Source: Ignavibacteriota bacterium (lineage in GTDB: Bacteria > Bacteroidota > Ignavibacteria > Ignavibacteriales > Melioribacteraceae). From it: a DNA stretch of 64,000 nt. The notes below the pieces were generated by a model, which was given only the letters and a program-made list of their open reading frames with translations, was not told the DNA's origin and did not search any database. Shown piece after piece: positions 8,180 to 16,943 of this stretch. Each line of letters starts with the position of its first letter. The stretch's first letter is position 1. The stretch is from the NCBI GenBank assembly GCA_013112585.1, contig JABFGH010000002.1, forward strand, positions 1 through 64,000, read 5' to 3'. Both the position numbers and the translations under genes were made by a program.

Positions 8180-10294
8180 ATGAAGGCTAAATTACTAATA
8201 GCATTTTTATTAATTTTTTTATCGCAGACTTTTGCACAATATCCCGAAATAACAATTAAGGATATAAATTTTGTGCCTGACGATTCATTGCTTTTTTACG
8301 GTGCATTGAATAGTGAACCTCAACCGCCATTAGTTGGCGACACAGTTACGGTTGTCGGTGTTGTAATGTGCCCGCCGTATGAAGGTGCTAATCCCGATAG
8401 TATAGTTACACTCCATGCAGGAGCCCCTTCAATATATTTACAAGATACATCAATGACGGAATGGTCCGGCGTGCTGACCCGCTTTACCGGATCGCCAGTA
8501 CCAGCTGCTTATCAAGTTTTAGATTCGGGCTTCGTTATAAAAGCAACAGGAGTTGTAGTTGAATACTTTACAACTACAGAGTTGGACCTTATCGATTTTC
8601 AAGCTTCAGATATTATCGGACAAATGAAAAGACCTGAACCGGTTTTACTGCCGTTAGATTCATTGGTCGAGATTGGTACACCAAACCCGAATTACCTAGC
8701 CGAAAAATGGGAAGGCGTTTATGTAGAATTCAGAAACTTAACTGTAACAGGCTCCGCAATTGGTAATCAATCGTTTTATGTTCAGGATGAAAACGGTTCG
8801 CAAATGATTGTTTACACAACAGCTGATTGGTGGAGAAGAAAACCAAGCCCTCCTCTTCCGGGTACAAAGATTGATATGGTTAGAGGATATATTGCTAACA
8901 GAAATAATATCGCTCCCGATTGGTTTTTAATTAATCCTGTATTTGAAGAAGATATTGTATTCGGTGATGTCATTCCTCCGAATATTTTTAGTGTTCAAAG
9001 AGATATTGCAAATGTAACTTCGAGCAGTGATGTGGTTGTAACCGCTGTGGTTAACGATGCTGACGGCACAATTGATAATGCTAAACTTTATTACAGTGTT
9101 AATAGTGCTGCCGATATTGAACTTCCGATGACTTTTGCCGGTGACTCCAATTATACAGCAACTATACCTTCCGGTGCATACAATGATGGCGATTTAGTCA
9201 CTTACTATGTTGAAGCAACTGATAACGGTGCCGCAGTTAGCACTAATCCTGCTGATCCCGATGCCGGTAGATATTTCTTTAGAGTTCTTGATAATGGTTT
9301 AACAATTAGTGACGTACAATATACACCCTTTGAAAACGGTATTAGCGGTTATGACTCTTATACTGTAACGGTAAGCGGTATTGTTACTGCAGATACAACT
9401 GATATTGAAGGAGACGGAAGCAATACCGGTCCTCAAGTAGTTATTCAAGATGGTGCCGGACCTTGGAGCGCTATTCAATTGTTTGGTACAGAAGTACTTG
9501 ATTTAAGAAAAGGTGATGATGTTACTGTAACTGGAGTTGTTGATGAAAACTTTGGCGTAACAAGAATTGAAGATGTTGATGCCGCAAATCAACTGGTTAT
9601 TAATGGTACTGCTGCAGTACCGGAGCCAACACCCATAACTACCGATGTGATTGGAACAAGTTCAAGCGGAACTTTGCCTGCTGAATCTTATGAAAGTGTA
9701 TTAGTAAAATACACAGGATTAACCGTTGTAAATGAAAACGCCGATGGAACCCCCGGACCGGGTGGAAGTGGAAACAGCAACTTTGGCGAAATGCTTGTGG
9801 CTGATGCTTCCAATATTCAAACGAGAGTTGAATTACAGGATGGTACGCACAATTATCACAACTTCTGGGATGCAGCACTTGAAAATGAACCCAACAGAAT
9901 TACAACCGGAACAACTATAAGTGATTTAACCGGTATTATGTTTTATTCATTCGGTAACTATAAACTCGTTCCTCGTACAAATTCAGATTTTGGTGTTGTT
10001 GTTGACGTAAAAGATGAAGTTGTAATTCCGGAAGAATATTCCTTAGCACAAAATTATCCTAACCCGTTTAATCCATCTACTACAATTGAATATACAATGC
10101 CTGAAGCCGGGCTTGTTAAAATTGTAGTTTATAATGTTTTAGGTCAGGAAATTGTATCATTAGTTAACCAAATGAAATCTCAAGGTTCACACAAAGTTAC
10201 TTTTGATGCAAGCAATCTTCCATCAGGAATTTATTTTTACAAAATGGAAAGCAATAATTTTGTTCAAACTAAAAAGTTAATGCTCTTAAAATAA
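8180..10294 (+). CDS. Secreted multidomain protein with OB-fold-like domains and T9SS sorting domain
   Basis: A 704-residue exported protein. Residues 1-19 are a signal peptide (ending TFAQ). The body has OB-fold-like units, seen as VGDTVTVVGVV near the N-terminus and as SGIVTADTTD followed by DDVTVTGVVDENFG around 395-455, with an Ig/FN3-like domain between (about 275-365). Related units open the phospholipase-D-family protein at 16944. Residues 617-704 are a canonical T9SS type-A domain with NYPNPFNPSTTI and LPSGIYFYKM. No catalytic motif is visible; it may bind a surface polymer or nucleic acid, which is a guess from the OB-like units. A GGAG ribosome-binding site precedes the ATG. It follows the 689-aa protein gene by 12 bases. 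Confidence 0.8.
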   Translation: MKAKLLIAFLLIFLSQTFAQYPEITIKDINFVPDDSLLFYGALNSEPQPPLVGDTVTVVGVVMCPPYEGANPDSIVTLHAGAPSIYLQDTSMTEWSGVLTRFTGSPVPAAYQVLDSGFVIKATGVVVEYFTTTELDLIDFQASDIIGQMKRPEPVLLPLDSLVEIGTPNPNYLAEKWEGVYVEFRNLTVTGSAIGNQSFYVQDENGSQMIVYTTADWWRRKPSPPLPGTKIDMVRGYIANRNNIAPDWFLINPVFEEDIVFGDVIPPNIFSVQRDIANVTSSSDVVVTAVVNDADGTIDNAKLYYSVNSAADIELPMTFAGDSNYTATIPSGAYNDGDLVTYYVEATDNGAAVSTNPADPDAGRYFFRVLDNGLTISDVQYTPFENGISGYDSYTVTVSGIVTADTTDIEGDGSNTGPQVVIQDGAGPWSAIQLFGTEVLDLRKGDDVTVTGVVDENFGVTRIEDVDAANQLVINGTAAVPEPTPITTDVIGTSSSGTLPAESYESVLVKYTGLTVVNENADGTPGPGGSGNSNFGEMLVADASNIQTRVELQDGTHNYHNFWDAALENEPNRITTGTTISDLTGIMFYSFGNYKLVPRTNSDFGVVVDVKDEVVIPEEYSLAQNYPNPFNPSTTIEYTMPEAGLVKIVVYNVLGQEIVSLVNQMKSQGSHKVTFDASNLPSGIYFYKMESNNFVQTKKLMLLK

Positions 10295-10298
10295 TTGA

Positions 10299-10444
10299 AA
10301 CCGTTTGCCAAAGGCATTCCTTCGGAAGAGACGGTTATACTTTCTCAAAGCTGTTATTAACCCACGACTTTGGCATAGCCATCCCTTCGGGAAAGTCGTG
10401 GGTTAATGGAAATAAAAGTAAAGTCTTGAACGGTTTTAACCGTT
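10299..10444. repeat. REP-like three-hairpin element
   Basis: Three inverted repeats lie in 146 bases. The first has 6-bp arms AACCGT/ACGGTT at 10299-10304 and 10331-10336, with a small TTCC/GGAA inner stem. The second is perfect over 15 bp, with arms at 10357-10371 and 10392-10406 (core CCCACGACTTT). The third is AACGGTT/AACCGTT at 10429-10435 and 10438-10444. The CCTTCGG loop motif occurs in the first two. A related CCCACGA hairpin plus the downstream GGTTAATGGnAATAAA stretch recurs at 24.4-24.5 kb, so this is a repeat family rather than a simple terminator. Confidence 0.6.
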
Positions 10445-10485
10445 TATAGTTGAAGAAAATTATTTTTATAAATAAAGTTTACTTG

Positions 10486-12051
10486 ATGATAAAAATTAAA
10501 AGACTATTAAAACTATTTGCTCTCGTTACTTTAACAATAAGTATGTTATCGTGCGATGAGAAAACCAACGAACCGCTTGAAAATCAAGCTCCCGATACTT
10601 TTATGTTTTTGTATCCCGATTCAGGAGTATCTATTAGTCAGCAGAAAAGCAGGCTGAATGTTCATTGGTGGGGTGATGACCCTGACGGATTGGTTATCGG
10701 TTATTATTTTCAATGGGAAGGAATAGATGCAGGCTGGAATTTTACAACTAAAAATGACAGTTTATTTTCGCTGCCTATCGGAACTGTTGATACCAATTTT
10801 ACATTTAGAGTTATGGCTGTTGATAATAACGGTAACGGTGTTTATGATAATAGTGTTATGTGGAATGGAATTGATCTTGGTCCCGAACCCTTTATAGATA
10901 GGGATAATAACGGGGTTTATTCTAACGGTGAGGACTATTATGATATTGGGGCTATTGACCCAACTCCCGCAGAGCAAAACTTTCCAATCAGAAATTCACC
11001 TCCCGAAATTAGATGGAATGATTTAAGCGTTCTGCCTGCTTCATCATTTCCTGTAATAACTTTAGGCTGGGATGTATCTGACCTTGACGGAGATGAATCG
11101 GTTGTTGCAATAAATTTATCATTAAACGATACCAGTTCATTTGTAACTCTTGAAGGAAATGTGCGCTTGGTTTCATTGCGTTCACAAAATATTTTTAGCG
11201 CACAGCCAACTATGCAAATTTTGATTAATGGCTCTGAAACAAATATTGCTTCGGCAGAATTGCAAAATTTATTGCTCGATGCTAATAATAGAATTTATGT
11301 TCAGGCAGTTGATATCTCCGGTTCAAAATCACCCTTTGCCCCTTTACCCGATACAAGTCAAACTTGGTTTGTACGTAAACCTAAAGGTAAGTTTATTATT
11401 GTTGATGATTATCAAATAGCCGATGGTGCAGACGCATTTTATAATAATGTTTTTGATAATGTTCAAGGCGGTATGCTGGCAGGTAAATACGATGTGCTTG
11501 ATTTAGAAAACACAGTACTGCCTTATGAAAATGTAACATTTTTAGAGACTCTTAAATTATTTGATTATATCTACTGGTACTCCGGCAGCAGTCCTAATTT
11601 AGGATTGATAAATTTAGTTTCGCAAAAATATATTGATCAAGGCGGAAAAATAGCCTACTCAATGACATTTCAAGATTCATCCAGTTCATTTACAGTCGAT
11701 CTTCCTACACTGCAAAACTTTTTACCTATAGCAGAATTAGGGGAAGAACAACCGCTTAATTTTTTATTTTCCGGAGCTAATGTACTGAAGTCTAATACTG
11801 CCTCAACATATCCAAGTTTAAGAACTTCATCCACAATAAGTTTTGTTAGAACTTATGTTACTAATACTGTTATTGCCGAAGAAATTTATGACGTTACAAG
11901 TAATCAAATAAACGGCAATATTGCATTTTTAGATCTGGGTAAAAATTTATTTTTTATCGGACTACCTCTGCATCATTGTAATGGAATCTCAGGTTCTGTA
12001 GAAGAATTACTTGGAAAAATTTTATTTGAAGAATTTGGATTAACTCCATGA
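10486..12051 (+). CDS. Lipoprotein of surface module A, unknown function
   Basis: With the ATG at 10486 the product is 521 residues and starts MIKIKRLLKLF with a lipobox MLSC, so Cys23 would be lipidated. An in-frame TTG at 10450 would lengthen the signal to 35 residues and seems less likely. The N-terminal half is Ig/FN3-like and has Asp/Asn/Gly-rich loops (VDNNGNGVYD, DRDNNGVYSNGED) like those in other proteins of the module. The C-terminal 220 residues begin GKFIIVDDYQ and end in an alpha/beta pattern that suggests a glutamine-amidotransferase-like fold without an obvious catalytic Cys; this is tentative. The stop overlaps the start of the TonB receptor by 4 bases. Confidence 0.75.
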   Translation: MIKIKRLLKLFALVTLTISMLSCDEKTNEPLENQAPDTFMFLYPDSGVSISQQKSRLNVHWWGDDPDGLVIGYYFQWEGIDAGWNFTTKNDSLFSLPIGTVDTNFTFRVMAVDNNGNGVYDNSVMWNGIDLGPEPFIDRDNNGVYSNGEDYYDIGAIDPTPAEQNFPIRNSPPEIRWNDLSVLPASSFPVITLGWDVSDLDGDESVVAINLSLNDTSSFVTLEGNVRLVSLRSQNIFSAQPTMQILINGSETNIASAELQNLLLDANNRIYVQAVDISGSKSPFAPLPDTSQTWFVRKPKGKFIIVDDYQIADGADAFYNNVFDNVQGGMLAGKYDVLDLENTVLPYENVTFLETLKLFDYIYWYSGSSPNLGLINLVSQKYIDQGGKIAYSMTFQDSSSSFTVDLPTLQNFLPIAELGEEQPLNFLFSGANVLKSNTASTYPSLRTSSTISFVRTYVTNTVIAEEIYDVTSNQINGNIAFLDLGKNLFFIGLPLHHCNGISGSVEELLGKILFEEFGLTP

Positions 12052-14858
12052 AAAAAATCTATACAATACTAATTTTAATATTAACAAGTATTTCGGCAAT
12101 AGCTCAATCTACCGGATCTATACGTGGCGTTGTTACCGATGCTGCTGCCGGTGATCCTTTGCCAGGTGTTAATGTTATTCTCGAAGGTACATACTTTGGA
12201 GCCGCTACTGATTTTGAAGGCTCCTATCAAATAAGAGGTATAACTCCCGGTGAATACACTGTTAAAGTAACTCTAATCGGTTTCAAAACATTTAAGTTCA
12301 CGGGTATTGATATTGAACCGAATAAAACACTTGAGCTTGATGTTAAACTTGAAGAAACTGTTTTAACAATGGAGCAGGATGTAGTTGTGGTTGGCGACAG
12401 ACCGCTTGTTGATGTTGAAGAAACTCAAAGTAAAATTAGTATATCAAGAGAAGATGTTGAACTTGCTGTAATTGAAAATATTAGCGACCTGGTTTCTCAG
12501 CAAGCCGGTGTGGTTAAATCCGATAACGCAATTCACATACGCGGCGGAAGATCATACGAAAATGCTTTTCTGCTTGACGGTGTTTCTGTTCAAGACCCAT
12601 TAGCAGGTACCGGATTCGGACTTCAGTTAAGCGCAAACTCAATTGAAAAGGTTGAAGTGCTGACCGGAGGTTTTAATGCAGAATTCGGTCAGGCTACTTC
12701 GGGTATTGTTAATGTTAAAACCCGCGAGGGCGGCGAAAGGTATTCCGGTTCTTTAAGTTATAAGACAGATAATTTCGGCAGCACATCTTCACCGCATATT
12801 TTTAATATTGATATTCTTGAAGCAAATTTAAGCGGACCGGAACCAATAACCAGTTTTCTACTCCCTTCACTTGGAATTCAGATACCGGGTAAAATTAGTT
12901 TGTTCGGAAGTTTTTACGGCGGAATAAGTGACGGCATAACTCAAGGCTACTTTAAAACTACCGCTAAGCAGCTTTACTCATCAACTTTTCATGGTTCCCG
13001 CTTTGCACCCCGTGCAGAAAATAGCTGGTTCGGTCTCGGTAAAATTACTTACTCAATCAGCTCCACAATGAAATTAGTTTATTCCTACAATCAATCAGTT
13101 AGTATAAACCAAAACTCGCAATCATTACAATCGAATTTAGAGTATGTTGAACCGAGTCCCGGTTATCAGTATAACTTTCAAACAATATTAGATAACGCAA
13201 ATGTTTTTACACACAATAACCGATACAACACAATAAGCTGGACACACACACTAAACTCAAAAACATTTTATGAAATTAAGCTGAATCATTTCTTTTCAAC
13301 ATTAAGAGCAGATGCCAACGGCAAGTATTGGTGGGAGTATGAGGAAAGGGAAGACATAACAACATTCCCGATTGAATATTACAATACTACCGGCGATACA
13401 ATAGGTGTTATACCGGGAGATGGTTTCTGGGATGTTGGAAATCCTGATACATGGCGTGATCATTACATTGAAGAGTTTTCACTTAAAGGTGACTTAACTA
13501 GTTTCTTTGATGAGAAAAATAAATTTAAAGCCGGCTTCAATTTAGTCTTTCAGGAAATGCAGGTTATTGATATTTACCGCCCATGGATTGGCGAAATGGG
13601 ATTGAACAATGACATTTACAAAGTGAAGCCTGCCCGCGGTTCTTTTTATGCTCAAGATAATATTAACTTCAGCGGTATGATATTAAACTTTGGACTTCGT
13701 ACCGATTATTGGTTCCCCGGCAAATTTGTTGATGATGCTGTTAAAAACCCCGAAGTAGTTACGATACCGGATGAGATTAGGCAGCGTTATGAAGATGAAT
13801 CATTTACCTTTTTCGGTGATAGAAAATTTAAAGCCCGAATTAGTCCAAGGCTTGGAATATCCCACCCTGTAACTGATAACCAGGTTTTATTTTTCTCATA
13901 CGGGCATTTCAGCAAGTGGCCCCGTCCGCAATTTGTTTATGCAAAACTTAGTCCTTCAAACGCACAGTCTTCATTTCAGCGATTCGGAAATCCTAATCTT
14001 AAACCGGAAACAACTGTTGCTTATGAACTCGGTTTGAAAACACAGTTTTCGCAGAATGATGTACTTACCGTAACGGCATACTACAAAGATATTTTTGATT
14101 ATATAAGAACCAGAACAGCCAACATAACATCAGCCCGTTTTGCAAATCAGTCATTCATCACTTATGCAAATTTAGATTATGCTAAATCAAGAGGATTGGA
14201 AGTTGATTTTAGAAAACGAATAGGAAAATGGTTTAATAGCCAGTTCACATTTTCTTATGCAATTGTAACGGGTAAAAGTTCATCGGCTGATGAAGGAGTT
14301 TTAATTTTACGAGGTGATTTGGATGAATCGATAAAAGAAGATTTTTTATCATGGGATAGACCCGTTACCGCATCATTAAGTTTTAATTTTTATGTTGAGC
14401 CTGATAAACCACTTTTCGGGGTTCTGCCAGGTGTACTTGATGACATTAATTTTTATACAAGAATATTTTTTGAATCGGGTAAAAGATATACCCCTGCATT
14501 ACCGACCGGTAATTTTGATTTAGACGGCAGACCGGAATATATCTCCGATAGATCAAATCGAAATTCCGAGATAGGGGATAACTGGTTTTGGATTGATATG
14601 AATATTGAAAAATATTTCAAAATAGCCGGACTCAAATTTTCTCTGTTTATGGAAGTCAATAATTTATTGGATACAAAAAACAGTGCAATAATTAACCCGG
14701 TTACGGGTGAAGCTTATGAGTTGGGCGATCCAACACCTTCTTCATGGAACGATCCTAATTACCCCGATCTGCAGGCTCCTATTTCTCCTTTTCCCGATAA
14801 CCCTGCAAGATATTTAACAAGACGAAATATAAAATTTGGAGTAAGCTTAATATTTTAA
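12048..14858 (+). CDS. TonB-dependent outer-membrane receptor (module A)
   Basis: A 936-residue receptor. A signal peptide (1-19) is followed by a carboxypeptidase-regulatory-like domain at about 22-105 (GSIRGVVTDAAAGDPLPGVNV...DFEGSYQIRGITPGEYTV). A plug domain follows at about 110-225, with IHIRGGRSYENAFLLDGV and VEVLTGGFNAEFGQA. The rest is a long beta-barrel that ends in a terminal Phe (FGVSLIF). It is predicted to form a gated channel in the outer membrane, energised by TonB; the ligand cannot be read from sequence. It sits in a tight operon, overlapping the lipoprotein gene by 4 bases and separated by 2 bases from the PorV-like gene. That linkage suggests a role in assembling or presenting the secreted proteins rather than simple nutrient uptake (inference). 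Confidence 0.92.
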   Translation: MKKIYTILILILTSISAIAQSTGSIRGVVTDAAAGDPLPGVNVILEGTYFGAATDFEGSYQIRGITPGEYTVKVTLIGFKTFKFTGIDIEPNKTLELDVKLEETVLTMEQDVVVVGDRPLVDVEETQSKISISREDVELAVIENISDLVSQQAGVVKSDNAIHIRGGRSYENAFLLDGVSVQDPLAGTGFGLQLSANSIEKVEVLTGGFNAEFGQATSGIVNVKTREGGERYSGSLSYKTDNFGSTSSPHIFNIDILEANLSGPEPITSFLLPSLGIQIPGKISLFGSFYGGISDGITQGYFKTTAKQLYSSTFHGSRFAPRAENSWFGLGKITYSISSTMKLVYSYNQSVSINQNSQSLQSNLEYVEPSPGYQYNFQTILDNANVFTHNNRYNTISWTHTLNSKTFYEIKLNHFFSTLRADANGKYWWEYEEREDITTFPIEYYNTTGDTIGVIPGDGFWDVGNPDTWRDHYIEEFSLKGDLTSFFDEKNKFKAGFNLVFQEMQVIDIYRPWIGEMGLNNDIYKVKPARGSFYAQDNINFSGMILNFGLRTDYWFPGKFVDDAVKNPEVVTIPDEIRQRYEDESFTFFGDRKFKARISPRLGISHPVTDNQVLFFSYGHFSKWPRPQFVYAKLSPSNAQSSFQRFGNPNLKPETTVAYELGLKTQFSQNDVLTVTAYYKDIFDYIRTRTANITSARFANQSFITYANLDYAKSRGLEVDFRKRIGKWFNSQFTFSYAIVTGKSSSADEGVLILRGDLDESIKEDFLSWDRPVTASLSFNFYVEPDKPLFGVLPGVLDDINFYTRIFFESGKRYTPALPTGNFDLDGRPEYISDRSNRNSEIGDNWFWIDMNIEKYFKIAGLKFSLFMEVNNLLDTKNSAIINPVTGEAYELGDPTPSSWNDPNYPDLQAPISPFPDNPARYLTRRNIKFGVSLIF

Positions 14859-14860
14859 TT

Positions 14861-15844
14861 ATGAAAAAAATTATACTTATAATATTTCTGGGTCTGACGT
14901 TTTCGTCAACAATGCACGCACAGTCATTTCCTACTCTCGGCGGTCAGCGAGCCGGAATATCTACACTTCAATTTCTGAAGATAGGAGTAGGGGGGCGTGC
15001 GGCAGCTATGGGTGAATCTTTTATTGCAGTTGCCGATGATGCATCAGCGCTTTATTGGAACCCCGCCGGATTGGTTCAGAAAAAAGAAAATCAAATTATG
15101 TTTTCGCACAACGAATGGGTTGTGGATATCCAGCATGAATTTGCAGGCGCAGTTTATCATCTTGGTCCTAATGATGCTGTTGGACTTGCATTTACTTCAC
15201 TTCATATGGATAAGATGCCTGTTACCACAGAGGTTAATCCTTTTGGTACCGGAGAATATTTTACTTTCAGTGATATTGCCTTAGCAGTGACTTATTCAAA
15301 AAAAATGACTGAGCAATTTAGTTTCGGCGGTACAATTCGTTATGTTGAGGAGACATTAGATAAACTTAAAATGCGCGGAGTTATGGTTGACCTCGGAACT
15401 CTTTACTGGACAGGCTTGGGCACTACTCGATTTGCCGTTACGATTTCAAACTTTGGCAACGAGGTTGCCCCGGACGGTGAAGTTGTACTTTTCGGCAATA
15501 GGAAAAATTCCGACTGGCAGTCATTTTCGCCTCCTACACTTTTTAGAATTGGTTTTGCTTTTGAACCATATCAAACAGATTTACACAGAATTACCGCTTC
15601 GGCTCAATTGAACCACCCTAACGATAACAGTGAAAATGTTGTGACCGGATTTGAATATTCTTACAAGGAAGTATTCTTTTTTAGAGGCGGATATAAATTT
15701 AATGTTGAAGAACAAAATATTTCATTCGGAGCCGGACTAAAAGCACCTATCAGCATTGCAAATGTAATTTTTGATTATGCATTTTCAAATTTTGAGCGCT
15801 TAGGTTCTGCACACCGTTTTTCTTTGTTATTAGGATTATATTAA
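14861..15844 (+). CDS. PorV/PorQ-family outer-membrane protein (module A)
   Basis: A 327-residue beta-barrel protein with a signal peptide (1-20, ending MHAQ). The motif FLKIGVGGRAAAMGESFIAVADDASALYWNPAGL near residues 38-72 is the hallmark of the PorV/PorQ (UPF0164-like) family. Known PorV shuttles T9SS substrates to the attachment machinery; whether this copy does so is inferred from the T9SS-type neighbours. It ends FSLLLGLY, as expected for a barrel. It lies 2 bases after the TonB receptor gene and 1 base before the NHL lipoprotein gene. A paralogue is at 54992. Confidence 0.88.
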   Translation: MKKIILIIFLGLTFSSTMHAQSFPTLGGQRAGISTLQFLKIGVGGRAAAMGESFIAVADDASALYWNPAGLVQKKENQIMFSHNEWVVDIQHEFAGAVYHLGPNDAVGLAFTSLHMDKMPVTTEVNPFGTGEYFTFSDIALAVTYSKKMTEQFSFGGTIRYVEETLDKLKMRGVMVDLGTLYWTGLGTTRFAVTISNFGNEVAPDGEVVLFGNRKNSDWQSFSPPTLFRIGFAFEPYQTDLHRITASAQLNHPNDNSENVVTGFEYSYKEVFFFRGGYKFNVEEQNISFGAGLKAPISIANVIFDYAFSNFERLGSAHRFSLLLGLY

Positions 15845-15845
15845 A

Positions 15846-16931
15846 ATGATTAAAAAGTTTACTACATATCTTATTTTAGCAGCAATAATTTTTCTCTTTT
15901 CTTGTACCGATAAATTTGATCCTAATTTAGATGTTATGCCAACAGGGGGTACGGGAAATATAGGCGATACAGTTTATGTTCAGCTTTCGCCCGATTGGAC
16001 AGGATTTAATGAACCCAAAGATATGATAATTGGGAAAGATAATTTTCTTTATATCGCCGATACCGAAAATGATAGAGTTGTGATGATGGATATTTCAGGT
16101 GCGGTTATCGGTTCAATAAATATAAAGAAGCCCGTTGCAATTGAGCAGGATTACAGGCTTAATTTGATCGTATGCGGTAAATATGATTACACGAAAGATG
16201 GAATCACCACAACCTTTGGTGCTGTTTATAAATTAAACCTATTTGAAGTTGATCATGATATTACGGCTGCGGTGCCTAAGCTGATTTTACCCGACACGAC
16301 AAAACTTTCGGATTTATCAAGACCGAGCAGACAGTATACCGGTGTTTGCGTGTTTGCTGATAATTCATATTACATCGGCAGAACAGGTCCATCTAATTCA
16401 AGTGCCATTAGTCCCGATAACGCAATTATGCATTATCAAGTTTTAAAAGATTCTATCGGCAATCGTTACGATTCATTCAAAGAAATACTGCCTCGCTTTG
16501 AACCGCTTGGTACCGGCATAAGATCTACAAATGAAATTAGTTCCCTTACTTCATTCAACTTCCCTACACGTGATTTTATAGTAACTCTGGAAACCAACAG
16601 CTTTAAATCACAATGGCTTCAGTTTGTAAGAACGGCAGACTTTGAAGGTTATGAAACAAGAATTGAAGTTGGCAGAGAATTTATGCTTCCAAATAAATTT
16701 GGTAAGCCTGAAGATGCCGCAGTTGATAATGCCAATAATATTTACATTGCAGATTCACAAAAGGATAGCGTATTTATTTTTAATTCTTTCGGCGATGAAC
16801 TGCAGTCATTCGGCGGATCGGAATTATTCGATTCCCCGCATGCTGTTGCATTTTTTGATAAAACACTTTACGTGCTTGATACCAAAAACGACCGTATTGT
16901 TCGGTTTATTCTTTCCACAGAAATTGAATAG
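15846..16931 (+). CDS. Lipoprotein with NHL-type beta-propeller repeats
   Basis: A 361-residue protein with a lipoprotein signal ending at Cys20 (IIFLFSC). Repeated units such as EPKDMIIGKDNFLYIADTENDRVVMMD near 57-85, KPEDAAVDNANNIYIADSQKDSVFIFN near 285, and DSPHAVAFFDKTLYVLDTKNDRIVRF at the C-terminus are typical of NHL/six-bladed propellers. It probably sits on the outer membrane and makes protein or glycan contacts. It is tightly packed in the operon (1 base after the PorV-like gene, 12 bases before the PLD gene). Confidence 0.82.
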   Translation: MIKKFTTYLILAAIIFLFSCTDKFDPNLDVMPTGGTGNIGDTVYVQLSPDWTGFNEPKDMIIGKDNFLYIADTENDRVVMMDISGAVIGSINIKKPVAIEQDYRLNLIVCGKYDYTKDGITTTFGAVYKLNLFEVDHDITAAVPKLILPDTTKLSDLSRPSRQYTGVCVFADNSYYIGRTGPSNSSAISPDNAIMHYQVLKDSIGNRYDSFKEILPRFEPLGTGIRSTNEISSLTSFNFPTRDFIVTLETNSFKSQWLQFVRTADFEGYETRIEVGREFMLPNKFGKPEDAAVDNANNIYIADSQKDSVFIFNSFGDELQSFGGSELFDSPHAVAFFDKTLYVLDTKNDRIVRFILSTEIE

Positions 16932-16943
16932 GAAATTTTATTT

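Noticed and set aside
10450-10485. TTG start for the module A lipoprotein
   Set aside because: It would give a 35-residue signal before the lipid Cys; the ATG at 10486 gives a normal 22-residue signal.
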